NCBI RefSeq assembly: GCF_964355755.1
Contig: NC_092676.1
Location: 12,942,288 to 13,006,287 of the forward strand
Source of the DNA: Antedon mediterranea
Taxonomy: Eukaryota; Echinodermata; Crinoidea; Comatulida; Antedonidae
Length of the DNA: 64,000 bases
Direction of reading: 5' to 3'
Positions 35,294 to 48,644 of the stretch are shown one piece after another. Numbering within the stretch: position 1 is the stretch's first letter; the number at the start of each line of letters is the position of its first letter. Both the position numbers and the translations under genes were made by a program. The notes under the pieces are model-generated. The model was given only the letters and a program-made list of their open reading frames with translations, had not been told where the DNA came from and made no database searches.

Positions 35294-36129
35294 GTTTTAG
35301 ACTATTTTGTGCATTTCGAAAAAATTTGTTAACATAAAAAGACCAAAGTGTTTAGAATATCTCCAAATCGCATTTGGAGACGTTTTAAACCATTTTGTGC
35401 ATTTCGATGGAACTTGGTTGCACAAAAACATCAAAGTGCTTAAAATCACATTTGAAACCGTTTTAGAGCATTTTTAGCATTTCGATAATACTTTTCACAC
35501 AAAAACATCAAAGTGTACAAAATAGCTTCAAATCGCATTTGGAGACGTTTTAGACCATTTTGTGCATTTCGATGAAACTTGGTTACACAAAAACATCAAA
35601 GTGCTTAAAATCACATTTGAAATCGTTTTAGACCATTTTGAGCATTTCGATAAAACTTTTCACACAAAAAAATCAAAGTGCACAAAATAGCTTCAAATCG
35701 CATTTGGAGACGTTTTAGACTATTTTGTGCATTTCGAAAAAATTTGTTAACATAAAAAGACCAAAGTGTTTAGAATATCTCCAAATCGCATTTGGAGACG
35801 TTTTAAACCATTTTGTGCATTTCGATGGAACTTGGTTACACAAAAACATCAAAGTGCTTAAAATCACATTTGAAACCGTTTTAGAGCATTTTTAGCATTT
35901 CGATAATACTTTTCACACAAAAACATCAAAGTGTACAAAATAGCTTCAAATCGCATTTGGAGACGTTTTAGACCATTTTGTGCATTTCGATGAAACTTGG
36001 TTACACAAAAACATCAAAGTGCTTAAAATCACATTTGAAATCGTTTTAGACCATTTTGAGCATTTCGATAAAACTTTTCACACAAAAAAATCAAAGTGCA
36101 CAAAATAGCTTCAAATCGCATTTGGAGAC
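35294..36129 (+). repeat. Two tandem copies of the 418-bp repeat
   Basis: E starts at 35294, 35712 and 36130 are spaced exactly 418 bp. The first copy has one private change, ggttgcac at 35419. The matching place near 10.9 kb has a single copy, so copy number changed after the 24-kb-spaced duplication arose. Confidence 0.88.
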
Positions 36130-38139
36130 GTTTTAGACTATTTTGTGCATTTCGAAAAAATTTGTTAACATAAAAAGACCAAAGTGTTTAGAATATCTCC
36201 AAATCGCATTTGGAGACGTTTTAAACCATTTTGTGCATTTCGATGGAACTTGGTTACACAAAAACATCAAAGTGCTTAAAATCACATTTAAAACCGTTTT
36301 AGAGCATTTTGAGCATTTCGATCAAACTTTTCACACAAAAACATCAAAGTGTACAAAATAACTTCAAATCGCATTTAGAGACGTTTTAGACCATTTTGTG
36401 CATTTTGGTAAAACTTTTCACACAAAAACATCAAATTGCACAAAATAGCTTAATATCGTGTTTGAAAACGTTTTAAACCATTTTGAGCATGTCGATAAAA
36501 CTTTTCACATAAAAATATCAAAGTGCACAAAATAGCTTAATATCGTGTTTGAAAACGTTTTAGACCATTTTGCGCATTTCGATGAAACTTGGTTACACAA
36601 AAACATCAAAGTGCTTAAAATCACATTTAAAACCGTTTTAGAGCGTTTTGAGCATTTCGATAAACTTTTCAAACAAAAACATCAAAGTGTACAAAAAAGC
36701 TTCAAATCGTATTTGGAGACGTTTTAGACCATTTTGTGCGTTTCGATGAATCTTGGTTACACAAAAACATCAAAGTGCTTAAAATCACATTTAAAACCGT
36801 TTTAGTGCATTTTGAGCATTTCGATAAAACTTTTCACACAAAAACATCAAAGTGCACAAAATAGCTTCAAATCGCATTTAGAGATGTTTTAGACCATTTT
36901 GTGCGTTTCGATAAAACTTTTCACACAAAAACATCAAATTGCACAAAATAGCTTAATATCGTGTTTGAAAACGTTTTAGACCATTTTGAGCATGTCGATA
37001 AAACTTTTCACACAAAAACATAAAAGTGCACAAAATAGCTTCAAATCGCATTTGGAGACGTTTTAGACCATTTTGTGCATTTTGGTAAAACTTTTCACAC
37101 AAAAACATCAAATTGCACAAAATAGCTTAATATCGTGTTTGAAAACGTTTTAAACCATTTTGAGCATGTCGATAAAACTTTTCACACAAAAACATAAAAG
37201 TGCACAGAATAGCTTCAAATCGCATTTGGAGACGTTTTAGACCATTTTGTGCATTTCGAAAAAACTTTTTAACATAAAAACACCAAAGTGCTTAGAATAG
37301 CTTCAAATCGCATTTGGAGACGTTTTAGACCATTTTGTGCATTTCGATGAAACTTGGTTACACAAAAACATCAAAGTGCTTAAAATCACATTTGAAACCG
37401 TTATAGAGCATTTTTAGCATTTCGATAAAACTTTTCACACAAAAACATCAAAGTGTACAAAATAGCTTCAAATCACATTTGAAACCGTTTTAGACCATTT
37501 TGAGCATTTCGATAAAACTTTTCACACAAAAACATCAAAGTGTACAGAATAGCTTCAAATCGCATTTGGAGACGTTTTAGACCATTTTGTGCATTTCGAT
37601 GAAACTTGGTTACACAAAAACATCAAAGTGCTTAAAATCACATTTGAAACCGTTTTAGAGCATTTTTAACATTTCGATAATACTTTTCACACAAAAACAT
37701 CAAAGTGTACAAAATAGCTTCAAATCACATTTGAAACCGTTTTAGACCATATTGAGCATTTCGATAAAACTTTTCACACAAAAACATCAAAGTGTACAAA
37801 ATAGCTTCAAATCGCATTTGGAGACGTTTTAGACCATTTTGTGCATTTCGATGAAACTTGGTTACACAAAAACATCAAAGTGCTTAAAATCACATTTGAA
37901 AGCGTTTTAGAGCATTTTTAGCATTTCGATAATACTTTTCACACAAAAACATAAAAGTGCACAAAATAGCTTCAAATCGCATTTAGAGATGTTTTAGACC
38001 ATTTTGTGCATTTCGATAAAACTTTTCACACAAAAACATCAAAGTGTACAAAATAGCTTCAAATTGCATTTAGAGACGTTTTAGACCATTTTGTGCATTT
38101 CGATAAAACTTTTCACACAAAAACATCAAATTGCACAAA

Positions 38140-38179
38140 ATCGTTTTAAACCATTTTAAATCGTTTTAAACCATTTTGA
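38140..38179 (+). repeat. 20-bp internal tandem duplication (copy 4)
   Basis: It lies 9807 bp from the copy at 28333, and the E units at 29113 and 38920 are 9807 bp apart as well. About 28.2-29.3 kb and 38.0-39.1 kb are therefore paralogous blocks. Confidence 0.9.
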
Positions 38180-38919
38180 GCATGTCGATAAAACTTTTCA
38201 CAAAAAACATCAAAGTGCACAGAATAGCTTCAAATTGAATTTGGAGACGTTTTAGAGCATTTTTTGCATTTCGATAAAATGTGTTAACATAAAAAGACAA
38301 AAGTGTTTAGAATATCTTCAAATCACATTTGGAGACATTTTAGACCATTTTTTGCATTTCGATGAAACTTGGTTACACAAAAACAACAAAGTGCTTAAAA
38401 TCACATTTGAAACCGTTTTAGAGCATTTTGAGCATTTCGATAAAACTTTTCACACAAAAACATCAAAGTGTACAAAATAGCTTCAAATCGCATTTAGAGA
38501 CGTTTTAGACCATTTTGTGCATTTCGAAAAAATTTGTTAACATAAAAAGACCAAAGTGTTTAGAATATCTCCAAATCGCATTTGGAGACGTTTTAGACCA
38601 TTTTGTGCATTTCGATGAAACTTGGTTACACAAAAACATCAAAGTGCTTAAAATCACATTTGAAACCGTTTTAGAGCATTTTTAGCATTTCGATAATACT
38701 TTTCACACAAAAACATCAAAGTGTACAAAATAGCTTCAAATCGCATTTGGAGACGTTTTAGACCATTTTGTGCATTTCGATGAAACTTGGTTACACAAAA
38801 ACATGAAAGTGCTTAAAATCACATTTGAAACCGTTTTAGACCATTTTGAGCATTTCGATAAAACTTTTCACACAAAAAAATCAAAGTGCACAAAATAGCT
38901 TCAAATCGCATTTGGAGAC

Positions 38920-40180
38920 GTTTTAGACTATTTTGTGCATTTTGAAAAAATTTGTTAACATAAAAAGACCAAAGTGTTTAGAATATCTCCAAATCGCATT
39001 TGGAGACGTTTTAAACCATTTTGTGCATTTCGATGGAACTTGGTTACACAAAAACATCAAAGTGCTTAAAATCACATTTAAAACCGTTTTAGAGCATTTT
39101 GAGCATTTCGATAAAACTTTTCACACAAAAACATCAAAGTGTACAAAATAGCTTCAAATCGCATTTAGAGAGGTTTTAGACCATTTTGTGCATTTTGTTA
39201 AAACTTTTCACACAAAAACATCAAATTGCACAAAATAGCTTAATACCATGTTTGAAATCGTTTTAAACCATTTTGAGCATGTCGATAAAACTTTTCACAA
39301 AAAAACATCAAAGTGCACAGAATAGCTTCAAATCGCATTTGGAGACGTTTTAAACCATTTTGTGCATTTCGATAAAACTTTTCACATAAAAACATCAAAG
39401 TGTACAAAATAGCTTCAAATCGCATTTAGAGACGTTTTAGACCATTTTGGGCATTTCGATGAAACTTGGTTACACAAATACATAAAAGTGCTTAAAATCA
39501 CATTTAAAACCGTTTTAGAGCATTTTGAGCATTTCGATAAAACTTTTCACACAAAAACATCAAAGTGTACAAAATAGCTTCAAATCACATTTGAAACCGT
39601 TTTAGACCATTTTGAGCATTTCGATAAAACTTTTCACACAAAAACATCAAAGTGTACAAAATAGCTTCAAATCGCATTTGGAGACGTTTTAGACCATTTT
39701 GTGTATTTCGATGAAACTTGGTTACACAAAAACATCAAAGTGCTTAAAATCACATTTGAAACCGTTTTAGAGCATTTTTAGCATTTCGATAATACTTTTC
39801 ACACAAAAACATCAAAGTGTACAAAATAGCTTCAAATCGCATTTGGAGACGTTTTAGACCATTTTGTGCATTTCGATGAAACTTGGTTACACAAAAACAT
39901 CAAAGTGCTTAAAATCACATTTGAAACCGTTTTAGAGCATTTTGAGCATTTCGATAAAACTTTTCACACAAAAACATCAAAGTGTACAAAATAGCTTCAA
40001 ATCGCATTTAGAGACGTTTTAGACCATTTTGTGCATTTCGATGAAACTTGGTTACACAAAAACATCAAAGTGCTTAAAATCACATTTGAAACCGTTTTAG
40101 ACCATTTTGAGCGTTTCGATAAAACTTTTCACACAAATAAATCAGAGTCCACAAAATAGCTTCAAATCGCATTTGGAGAC
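38920..40180 (+). repeat. 1261-bp tandem duplication, copy 1
   Basis: E starts at 38920 and 40181 are 1261 bp apart. Both copies share the F-like variant ataccatgtttgaaatcg, a cacataaaaac unit, and ttttgggcatttcgatg with acacaaatacataaaag. Copy 1 has acacaaataaatcagagtcc at its end (about 40130). The last five or six units of copy 2 are replaced after about 41294. Confidence 0.85.
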
Positions 40181-43100
40181 GTTTTAGACTATTTTGTGCA
40201 TTTCGAAAAAATTTGTTAACATAAAAAGACCAAAGTGTTTAGAATATCTCCAAATCGCATTTGGAGACGTTTTAAACCATTTTGTGCATTTCGATGGAAC
40301 TTGGTTACACAAAAACATCAAAGTGCTTAAAATCACATTTAAAACCGTTTTAGAGCATTTTGAGCATTTCGATAAAACTTTTCACACAAAAACATCAAAG
40401 TGTACAAAATAGCTTCAAATCGCATTTAGAGAGGTTTTAGACCATTTTGTGCATTTTGATAAAACTTTTCACACAAAAACATCAAATTGCACAAAATAGC
40501 TTAATACCATGTTTGAAATCGTTTTAAACCATTTTGAGCATGTCGATAAAACTTTTCACAAAAAAACATCAAAGTGCACAGAATAGCTTCAAATCGCATT
40601 TGGAGACGTTTTAAACCATTTTGTGCATTTCGATAAAACTTTTCACATAAAAACATCAAAGTGTACAAAATAGCTTCAAATCGCATTTAGAGACGTTTTA
40701 GACCATTTTGGGCATTTCGATGAAACTTGGTTACACAAATACATAAAAGTGCTTAAAATCACATTTAAAACCGTTTTAGAGCATTTTGAGCATTTCGATA
40801 AAACTTTTCACACAAAAACATCAAAGTGTACAAAATAGCTTCAAATCACATTTGAAACCGTTTTAGACCATTTTGAGCATTTCGATAAAACTTTTCACAC
40901 AAAAACATCAAAGTGTACAAAATAGCTTCAAATCGCATTTGGAGACGTTTTAGACCATTTTGTGTATTTCGATGAAACTTGGTTACACAAAAACATCAAA
41001 GTGCTTAAAATCACATTTGAAACCGTTTTAGAGCATTTTTAGCATTTCGATAATACTTTTCACACAAAAACATCAAAGTGTACAAAATAGCTTCAAATCG
41101 CATTTGGAGACGTTTTAGACCATTTTGTGCATTTCGATGAAACTTGGTTACACAAAAACATCAAAGTGCTTAAAATCACATTTGAAACCGTTTTAAAGCA
41201 TTTTGAGCATTTCGATAAAACTTTTCACACAAAAACATCAAAGTGTACAAAATAGCTTCAAATCGCATTTAGAGACGTTTTAGACCATTTTGTGTTTTTC
41301 GAAAAAACTTTTCACACAAAAACATCAAAGTGTACAAAATTCCTTCAAATCGCATTTGGAGACGTTTTAGACCATTTTGTGATTTTCGAAAAACTTTTCA
41401 CACAAAAACATCAAAGTGTAGAAAATTGCTTCAAATCGCATTTAGAGATGTTTTAGACCATTTTGTGCATTTCGAAAAAATTTGTTAACATAAAAAGACC
41501 AAAGTGTTTAGAATATCTCCAAATCGCATTTGGAGACGTTTTAGACCATTTTGTGCATTTCGATGACACTTGGTTACACAAAAACATCAAAGTGCTTAAA
41601 ATCACATTTAAAACCGCTTTAGAGCGTTTTGAGCATTTCGATAAACTTTTCAAACAAAAACATCAAAGTGTACAAAATAGCTTCAAATCGTATTTGGAGA
41701 CGTTTTAGACCATTTTGTGCGTTTCGATGAATCTTGGTTACACAAAAACATCAAAGTGCTTAAAATCAAATTTAAAACCGTTTTAGTGCATTTTGAGCAT
41801 TTCGATAAAACTTTTCACACAAAAACATCAAAGTGCACAAAATAGCTTCAAATCGCATTTAGAGATGTTTTAGACCATTTTGTGCGTTTCGATAAAACTT
41901 TTCACACAAAAACATCAAATTGCACAAAATAGCTTAATATCGTGTTTGAAAACGTTTTAGACCATTTTGAGCATGTCGATAAAACTTTTCACACAAAAAC
42001 ATAAAAGTGCACAGAATAGCTTCAAATCGCATTTGGAGACGTTTTAGACCATTTTGTGCATTTCGAAAAAACTTTTTAACATAAAAACACCAAAGTGCTT
42101 AGAATAGCTTCAAATCGCATTTGGAGACGTTTTAGACCATTTTGTGCATTTCGATGAAACTTGGTTACACAAAAACATCAAAGTGCTTAAAATCACATTT
42201 GAAACCGTTTTAGAGCATTTTGAGCATTTCGTTAAAACTTTTCACACAAAAACATCAAAGTGTACAAAATAGCTTCAAATCACATTTGAAACCGTTTTAG
42301 ACCATTTTGAGCATTTCGATAAAACTTTTCACACAAAAACATCAAAGTGTACAAAATAGCTTCAAATCGCATTTGGAGACGTTTTAGACCATTTTGTGCA
42401 TTTCGATGAAACTTGGTTACACAAAAACATCAAAGTGCTTAAAATCACATTTGAAACCGTTTTAGACCATTTTGAGCGTTTCGATAAAACTTTTCACACA
42501 AATAAATCAGAGTGCACAAAATAGCTTCAAATCACATTTGGAGACGTTTTAGACTATTTTGTGCATTTCGAAAAAATTTGTTAACATAAAAAGACCAAAG
42601 TGTTTAGAATATCTCCAAATCGCATTTGGAGACGTTTTAAACCATTTTGTGCATTTCGATGGAACTTGGTTACACAAAAACATCAAAGTGCTTAAAATCA
42701 CATTTAAAACCGTTTTAGAGCATTTTGAGCATTTCGATAAAACTTTTCACACAAAAACATCAAAGTGTACAAAATAGCTTCAAATCGCATTTAGAGACGT
42801 TTGAGACCATTTTGTGCATTTTGATAAAACTTTTCACACAAAAACATCAAATTGCACAAAATAGCTTAATATTGTGTTTGAAAACGTTTTAAACCATTTT
42901 GAGCATGTCGATAAAACTTTTCACACAAAAATATCAAAGTGCCCAGAATATCTTCAAATCGCATTTAGAGACGTTTTAGACCATTTTGTGCATTTCGAAA
43001 AAATTTGTTAACATAAAAAGACCAAAGTGTTTAGATTATCTCCAAATCGCATTTGGAGACGTTTTAGACCATTTTGTGTTTTTCGAAAAAACTTTTCACA

Positions 43101-43466
43101 CAAAAACATCAAAGTGTACAAAATTGCTTCAAATCGCATTTAGAGAGGTTTTAGACCATTTTGTGCATTTCGATAAAACTTTTCACACAAAAACATCAAA
43201 GTGCACAGAATATCTTAATACCGTGTCTGAAATCGTTTTAAACCATTTTGAGCATGTCGATAAAACTTTTCACACAAAAACATCAAAGTGCACAGAATAT
43301 CTTCAAATCGCATTTAGAGACGTTTTAGACCATTTTGTGCATTTCGAAAAAATTTGTTAACATAAAAAGACCAAAGTGTTTAGAATATCTCCAAATCGCA
43401 TTTGGAGACGTTTTAGACCATTTTGTGCATTTCGATGAAACTTGGTTACACAAAAACATCAAAGTG
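40181..43466 (+). repeat. 4828-bp-period duplication, copy 1
   Basis: 3286 bp are repeated at 45009-48294 in identical unit order. E starts 40181, 41450, 42546, 42973 and 43322 have partners at 45009, 46278, 47374, 47801 and 48150. Only scattered substitutions were seen, such as gctttagagcg (41615) against gttttagagcg, so this is among the youngest large duplications here. Confidence 0.88.
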
Positions 43467-44675
43467 CTTAAAATCACATTTGAAACCGTTTTAGAGCATT
43501 TTGAGCATTTCGATAAAACTTTTCACACAAAAACATCAAAGTGTACAAAATAGCTTCAAATCACATTTGAAACCGTTTTAGACCATTTTGAGCATTTCGA
43601 TAAAACTTTTCACACAAAAACATCAAAGTGTACAGAATAGCTTCAAATCGCATTTGGAGACGTTTTAGACCATTTTGTGCATTTCGATGAAACTTGGTTA
43701 CACAAAAACATCAAAGTGCTTAAAATCACATTTGAAACCGTTTTAGAGCATTTTTAACATTTCGATAATACTTTTCACACAAAAACATCAAAGTGTACAA
43801 AATAGCTTCAAATCGCATTTGGAGACGTTTTAGACACATTTTGTGCATTTCGATGAAACTTGGTTACACAAAAACATCAAAGTGCTTAAAATCACATTTG
43901 AAACCGTTTTAGAGCATTTTGAGCATTTCGATAAAACTTTTCACACAAAAAAATCAAAGTGCACAAAATAGCTTCAAATCGCATTTGGAGAGGTTTTAGA
44001 CCATTTTGTGCATTTCGATAAAACTTTTCACACAAAAACATCAAAGTGTACAAAATAGCTTCAAATCGCATTTAGAGACGTTTTAGACCATTTTGTGCAT
44101 TTCGATGAAACTTGGTTACACAAAAACATCAAAGTGCTTAAAATCACATTTAAAACCGTTTTAGAGCGTTTTGAGCATTTCGATAAACTTTTTACAAAAA
44201 AACATCAAAGTGCACAAAATAGCTTCAAATCGCATTTAGAGATGTTTTAGACCATTTTGTGCATTTCGATAAAACTTTTCACACAAAAACATCAAATTGC
44301 ACAAAATAGCTTAATACCGTGTTTGAAATCATTTTAAACCATTTTGAGCATGTCGATAAAACTTTTCACACAAAAACATCAAAGTGCACAGAATATCTCC
44401 AAATCGCATTTGGAGACGTTTTAGACCATTTTGTGCATTTCGATGAAACTTGGTTACACAAAAACATCAAAGTGCTTAAAATCACATTTGAAACCGTTTT
44501 AGAGCATTTTGAGCATTTCGATAAAACTTTTCACACAAAAACATCAAAGTGTACAAAATAGCTTCAAATCACATTTGAAACCGTTTTAGACCATTTTGAG
44601 CATTTCGATAAAACTTTTCACACAAAAACATCAAAGTGTACAAAATAGCTTCAAATCGCATTTGGAGACGTTTTA
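41277..44675 (+). repeat. Segmental duplication at ~18-kb spacing, copy 2 (pairs with 23365-26508)
   Basis: Its first 2.2 kb (to 43466) also belongs to the 40181-43466 block that is repeated at 45009-48294. It has a private gctttagagcg at 41615 and gtttgagacc at about 42800; the latter is also present at 24634. Confidence 0.84.
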
Positions 44676-45008
44676 AACCATTTTGTGCATTTCGATGGAA
44701 CTTGGTTACACAAAAACATCAAAGTGCTTAAAATCACATTTAAAACCGTTTTAGAGCATTTTTAGCATTTCGATAAAACATTTCACACAAAAACATCAAA
44801 GTGCACAAAATAGCTTCAAATCGCATTTAGAGATGTTTTAGACCATTTTGTGCATTTCGATAAAACTTTTCACACAAAAACATCAAATTGCACAAAATAG
44901 CTTAATACCGTGTTTGAAATCATTTTAAACCATTTTGAGCATGTCGATAAAACTTTTCACACAAAAACATCAAAGTGCACAGAATTTCTTCAAATCTTAT
45001 TTAGAGAC

Positions 45009-48000
45009 GTTTTAGACCATTTTGTGCATTTCGAAAAAATTTGTTAACATAAAAAGACCAAAGTGTTTAGAATATCTCCAAATCGCATTTGGAGACGTTT
45101 TAAACCATTTTGTGCATTTCGATGGAACTTGGTTACACAAAAACATCAAAGTGCTTAAAATCACATTTAAAACCGTTTTAGAGCATTTTGAGCATTTCGA
45201 TAAAACTTTTCACACAAAAACATCAAAGTGTACAAAATAGCTTCAAATCGGATTTAGAGAGGTTTTAGACCATTTTGTGCATTTTGATAAAACTTTTCAC
45301 ACAAAAACATCAAATTGCACAAAATAGCTTAATACCATGTTTGAAATCGTTTTAAACCATTTTGAGCATGTCGATAAAACTTTTCACAAAAAAACATCAA
45401 AGTGCACAGAATAGCTTCAAATCGCATTTGGAGACGTTTTAAACCATTTTGTGCATTTCGATAAAACTTTTCACATAAAAACATCAAAGTGTACAAAATA
45501 GCTTCAAATCGCATTTAGAGACGTTTTAGACCATTTTGGGCATTTCGATGAAACTTGGTTACACAAATACATAAAAGTGCTTAAAATCACATTTAAAACC
45601 GTTTTAGAGCATTTTGAGCATTTCGATAAAACTTTTCACACAAAAACATCAAAGTGTACAAAATAGCTTCAAATCACATTTGAAACCGTTTTAGACCATT
45701 TTGAGCATTTCGATAAAACTTTTCACACAAAAACATCAAAGTGTACAAAATAGCTTCAAATCGCATTTGGAGACGTTTTAGACCATTTTGTGTATTTCGA
45801 TGAAACTTGGTTACACAAAAACATCAAAGTGCTTAAAATCACATTTGAACCCGTTTTAGAGCATTTTTAGCATTTCGATAATACTTTTCACACAAAAACA
45901 TCAAAGTGTACAAAATAGCTTCAAATCGCATTTGGAGACGTTTTAGACCATTTTGTGCATTTCGATGAAACTTGGTTACACAAAAACATCAAAGTGCTTA
46001 AAATCACATTTGAAACCGTTTTAAAGCATTTTGAGCATTTCGATAAAACTTTTCACACAAAAACATCAAAGTGTACAAAATAGCTTCAAATCGCATTTAG
46101 AGACGTTTTAGACCATTTTGTGTTTTTCGAAAAAACTTTTCACACAAAAACATCAAAGTGTACAAAATTCCTTCAAATCGCATTTGGAGACGTTTTAGAC
46201 CATTTTGTGAATTTCGAAAAACTTTTCACACAAAAACATCAAAGTGTAGAAAATTGCTTCAAATCGCATTTAGAGATGTTTTAGACCATTTTGTGCATTT
46301 CGAAAAAATTTGTTAACATAAAAAGACCAAAGTGTTTAGAATATCTCCAAATCGCATTTGGAGACGTTTTAGACCATTTTGTGCATTTCGATGACACTTG
46401 GTTACACAAAAACATCAAAGTGCTTAAAATCACATTTAAAACCGTTTTAGAGCGTTTTGAGCATTTCGATAAACTTTTCAAACAAAAACATCAAAGTGTA
46501 CAAAATAGCTTCAAATCGTATTTGGAGACGTTTTAGACCATTTTGTGCGTTTCGATGAATCTTGGTTACACAAAAACATCAAAGTGCTTAAAATCAAATT
46601 TAAAACCGTTTTAGTGCATTTTGAGCATTTCGATAAAACTTTTCACACAAAAACATCAAAGTGCACAAAATAGCTTCAAATCGCATTTAGAGATGTTTTA
46701 GACCATTTTGTGCGTTTCGATAAAACTTTTCACACAAAAACATCAAATTGCACAAAATAGCTTAATATCGTGTTTGAAAACGTTTTAGACCATTTTGAGC
46801 ATGTCGATAAAACTTTTCACACAAAAACATAAAAGTGCACAGAATAGCTTCAAATCGCATTTGGAGACGTTTTAGACCATTTTGTGCATTTCGAAAAAAC
46901 TTTTTAACATAAAAACACCAAAGTGCTTAGAATAGCTTCAAATCGCATTTGGAGACGTTTTAGACCATTTTGTGCATTTCGATGAAACTTGGTTACACAA
47001 AAACATCAAAGTGCTTAAAATCACATTTGAAACCGTTTTAGAGCATTTTGAGCATTTCGATAAAACTTTTCACACAAAAACATCAAAGTGTACAAAATAG
47101 CTTCAAATCACATTTGAAACCGTTTTAGACCATTTTGAGCATTTCGATAAAACTTTTCACACAAAAACATCAAAGTGTACAAAATAGCTTCAAATCGCAT
47201 TTGGAGACGTTTTAGACCATTTTGTGCATTTCGATGAAACTTGGTTACACAAAAACATCAAAGTGCTTAAAATCACATTTGAAACCGTTTTAGACCATTT
47301 TGAGCGTTTCGATAAAACTTTTCACACAAATAAATCAGAGTGCACAAAATAGCTTCAAATCGCATTTGGAGACGTTTTAGACTATTTTGTGCATTTCGAA
47401 AAAATTTGTTAACATAAAAAGACCAAAGTGTTTAGAATATCTCCAAATCGCATTTGGAGACGTTTTAAACCATTTTGTGCATTTCGATGGAACTTGGTTA
47501 CACAAAAACATCAAAGTGCTTAAAATCACATTTAAAACCGTTTTAGAGCATTTTGAGCATTTCGATAAAACTTTTCACACAAAAACATCAAAGTGTACAA
47601 AATAGCTTCAAATCGCATTTAGAGACGTTTTAGACCATTTTGTGCATTTTGATAAAACTTTTCACACAAAAACATCAAATTGCACAAAATAGCTTAATAT
47701 TGTGTTTGAAAACGTTTTAAACCATTTTGAGCATGTCGATAAAACTTTTCACACAAAAATATCAAAGTGCCCAGAATATCTTCAAATCGCATTTAGAGAC
47801 GTTTTAGACCATTTTGTGCATTTCGAAAAAATTTGTTAACATAAAAAGACCAAAGTGTTTAGATTATCTCCAAATCGCATTTGGAGACGTTTTAGACCAT
47901 TTTGTGTTTTTCGAAAAAACTTTTCACACAAAAACATCAAAGTGTACAAAATTGCTTCAAATCGCATTTAGAGAGGTTTTAGACCATTTTGTGCATTTCG

Positions 48001-48294
48001 ATAAAACTTTTCACACAAAAACATCAAAGTGCACAGAATATCTTAATACCGTGTCTGAAATCGTTTTAAACCATTTTGAGCATGTCGATAAAACTTTTCA
48101 CACAAAAACATCAAAGTGCACAGAATATCTTCAAATCGCATTTAGAGACGTTTTAGACCATTTTGTGCATTTCGAAAAAATTTGTTAACATAAAAAGACC
48201 AAAGTGTTTAGAATATCTCCAAATCGCATTTGGAGACGTTTTAGACCATTTTGTGCATTTCGATGAAACTTGGTTACACAAAAACATCAAAGTG
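45009..48294 (+). repeat. 4828-bp-period duplication, copy 2
   Basis: Partner of 40181-43466. It stops inside an A unit at agtg (48291-48294), where the sequence switches to the right half of a J unit, producing the 350-bp tandem repeat that follows. Private changes include gaacccg (45848), tgtgaatttcg (46209) and cggatttagagagg (45249). Confidence 0.88.
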
Positions 48295-48644
48295 TACAAA
48301 ATTGCTTCAAATCGCATTTAGAGAGGTTTTAGACCATTTTGTGCATTTCGATAAAACTTTTCACACAAAAACATCAAAGTGCACAGAATATCTTAATACC
48401 GTGTCTGAAATCGTTTTAAACCATTTTGAGCATGTCGATAAAACTTTTCACACAAAAACATCAAAGTGCACAGAATATCTTCAAATCGCATTTAGAGACG
48501 TTTTAGACCATTTTGTGCATTTCGAAAAAATTTGTTAACATAAAAAGACCAAAGTGTTTAGAATATCTCCAAATCGCATTTGGAGACGTTTTAGACCATT
48601 TTGTGCATTTCGATGAAACTTGGTTACACAAAAACATCAAAGTG
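47945..48644 (+). repeat. Exact-period 350-bp tandem duplication
   Basis: 47945-48294 and 48295-48644 are the same sequence as far as I compared: J right half, I, F-like unit with cgtgtctgaaatcg, G, E, A left half. The junction lies in the shared core acacaaaaacatcaaagtg. The chimeric unit 48238-48325 (A left, J right, 88 bp) is the recombination scar. Confidence 0.88.

Larger units (their letters stand above)
34244..36540 (+). repeat. Segmental duplication, copy 2 (pairs with 9881-11760)
   Basis: Same markers as 9881-11760. Its left edge is a hybrid junction near 34175-34190, where gtgcacaaaatag of a C unit runs straight into tatctcc of an E unit and then cgcattttgagacg before a J unit. The 418-bp E-A-D-A-C repeat is present here as 35294-35711 and 35712-36129, with a further exact-length copy at 33781-34198. 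Confidence 0.85.
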
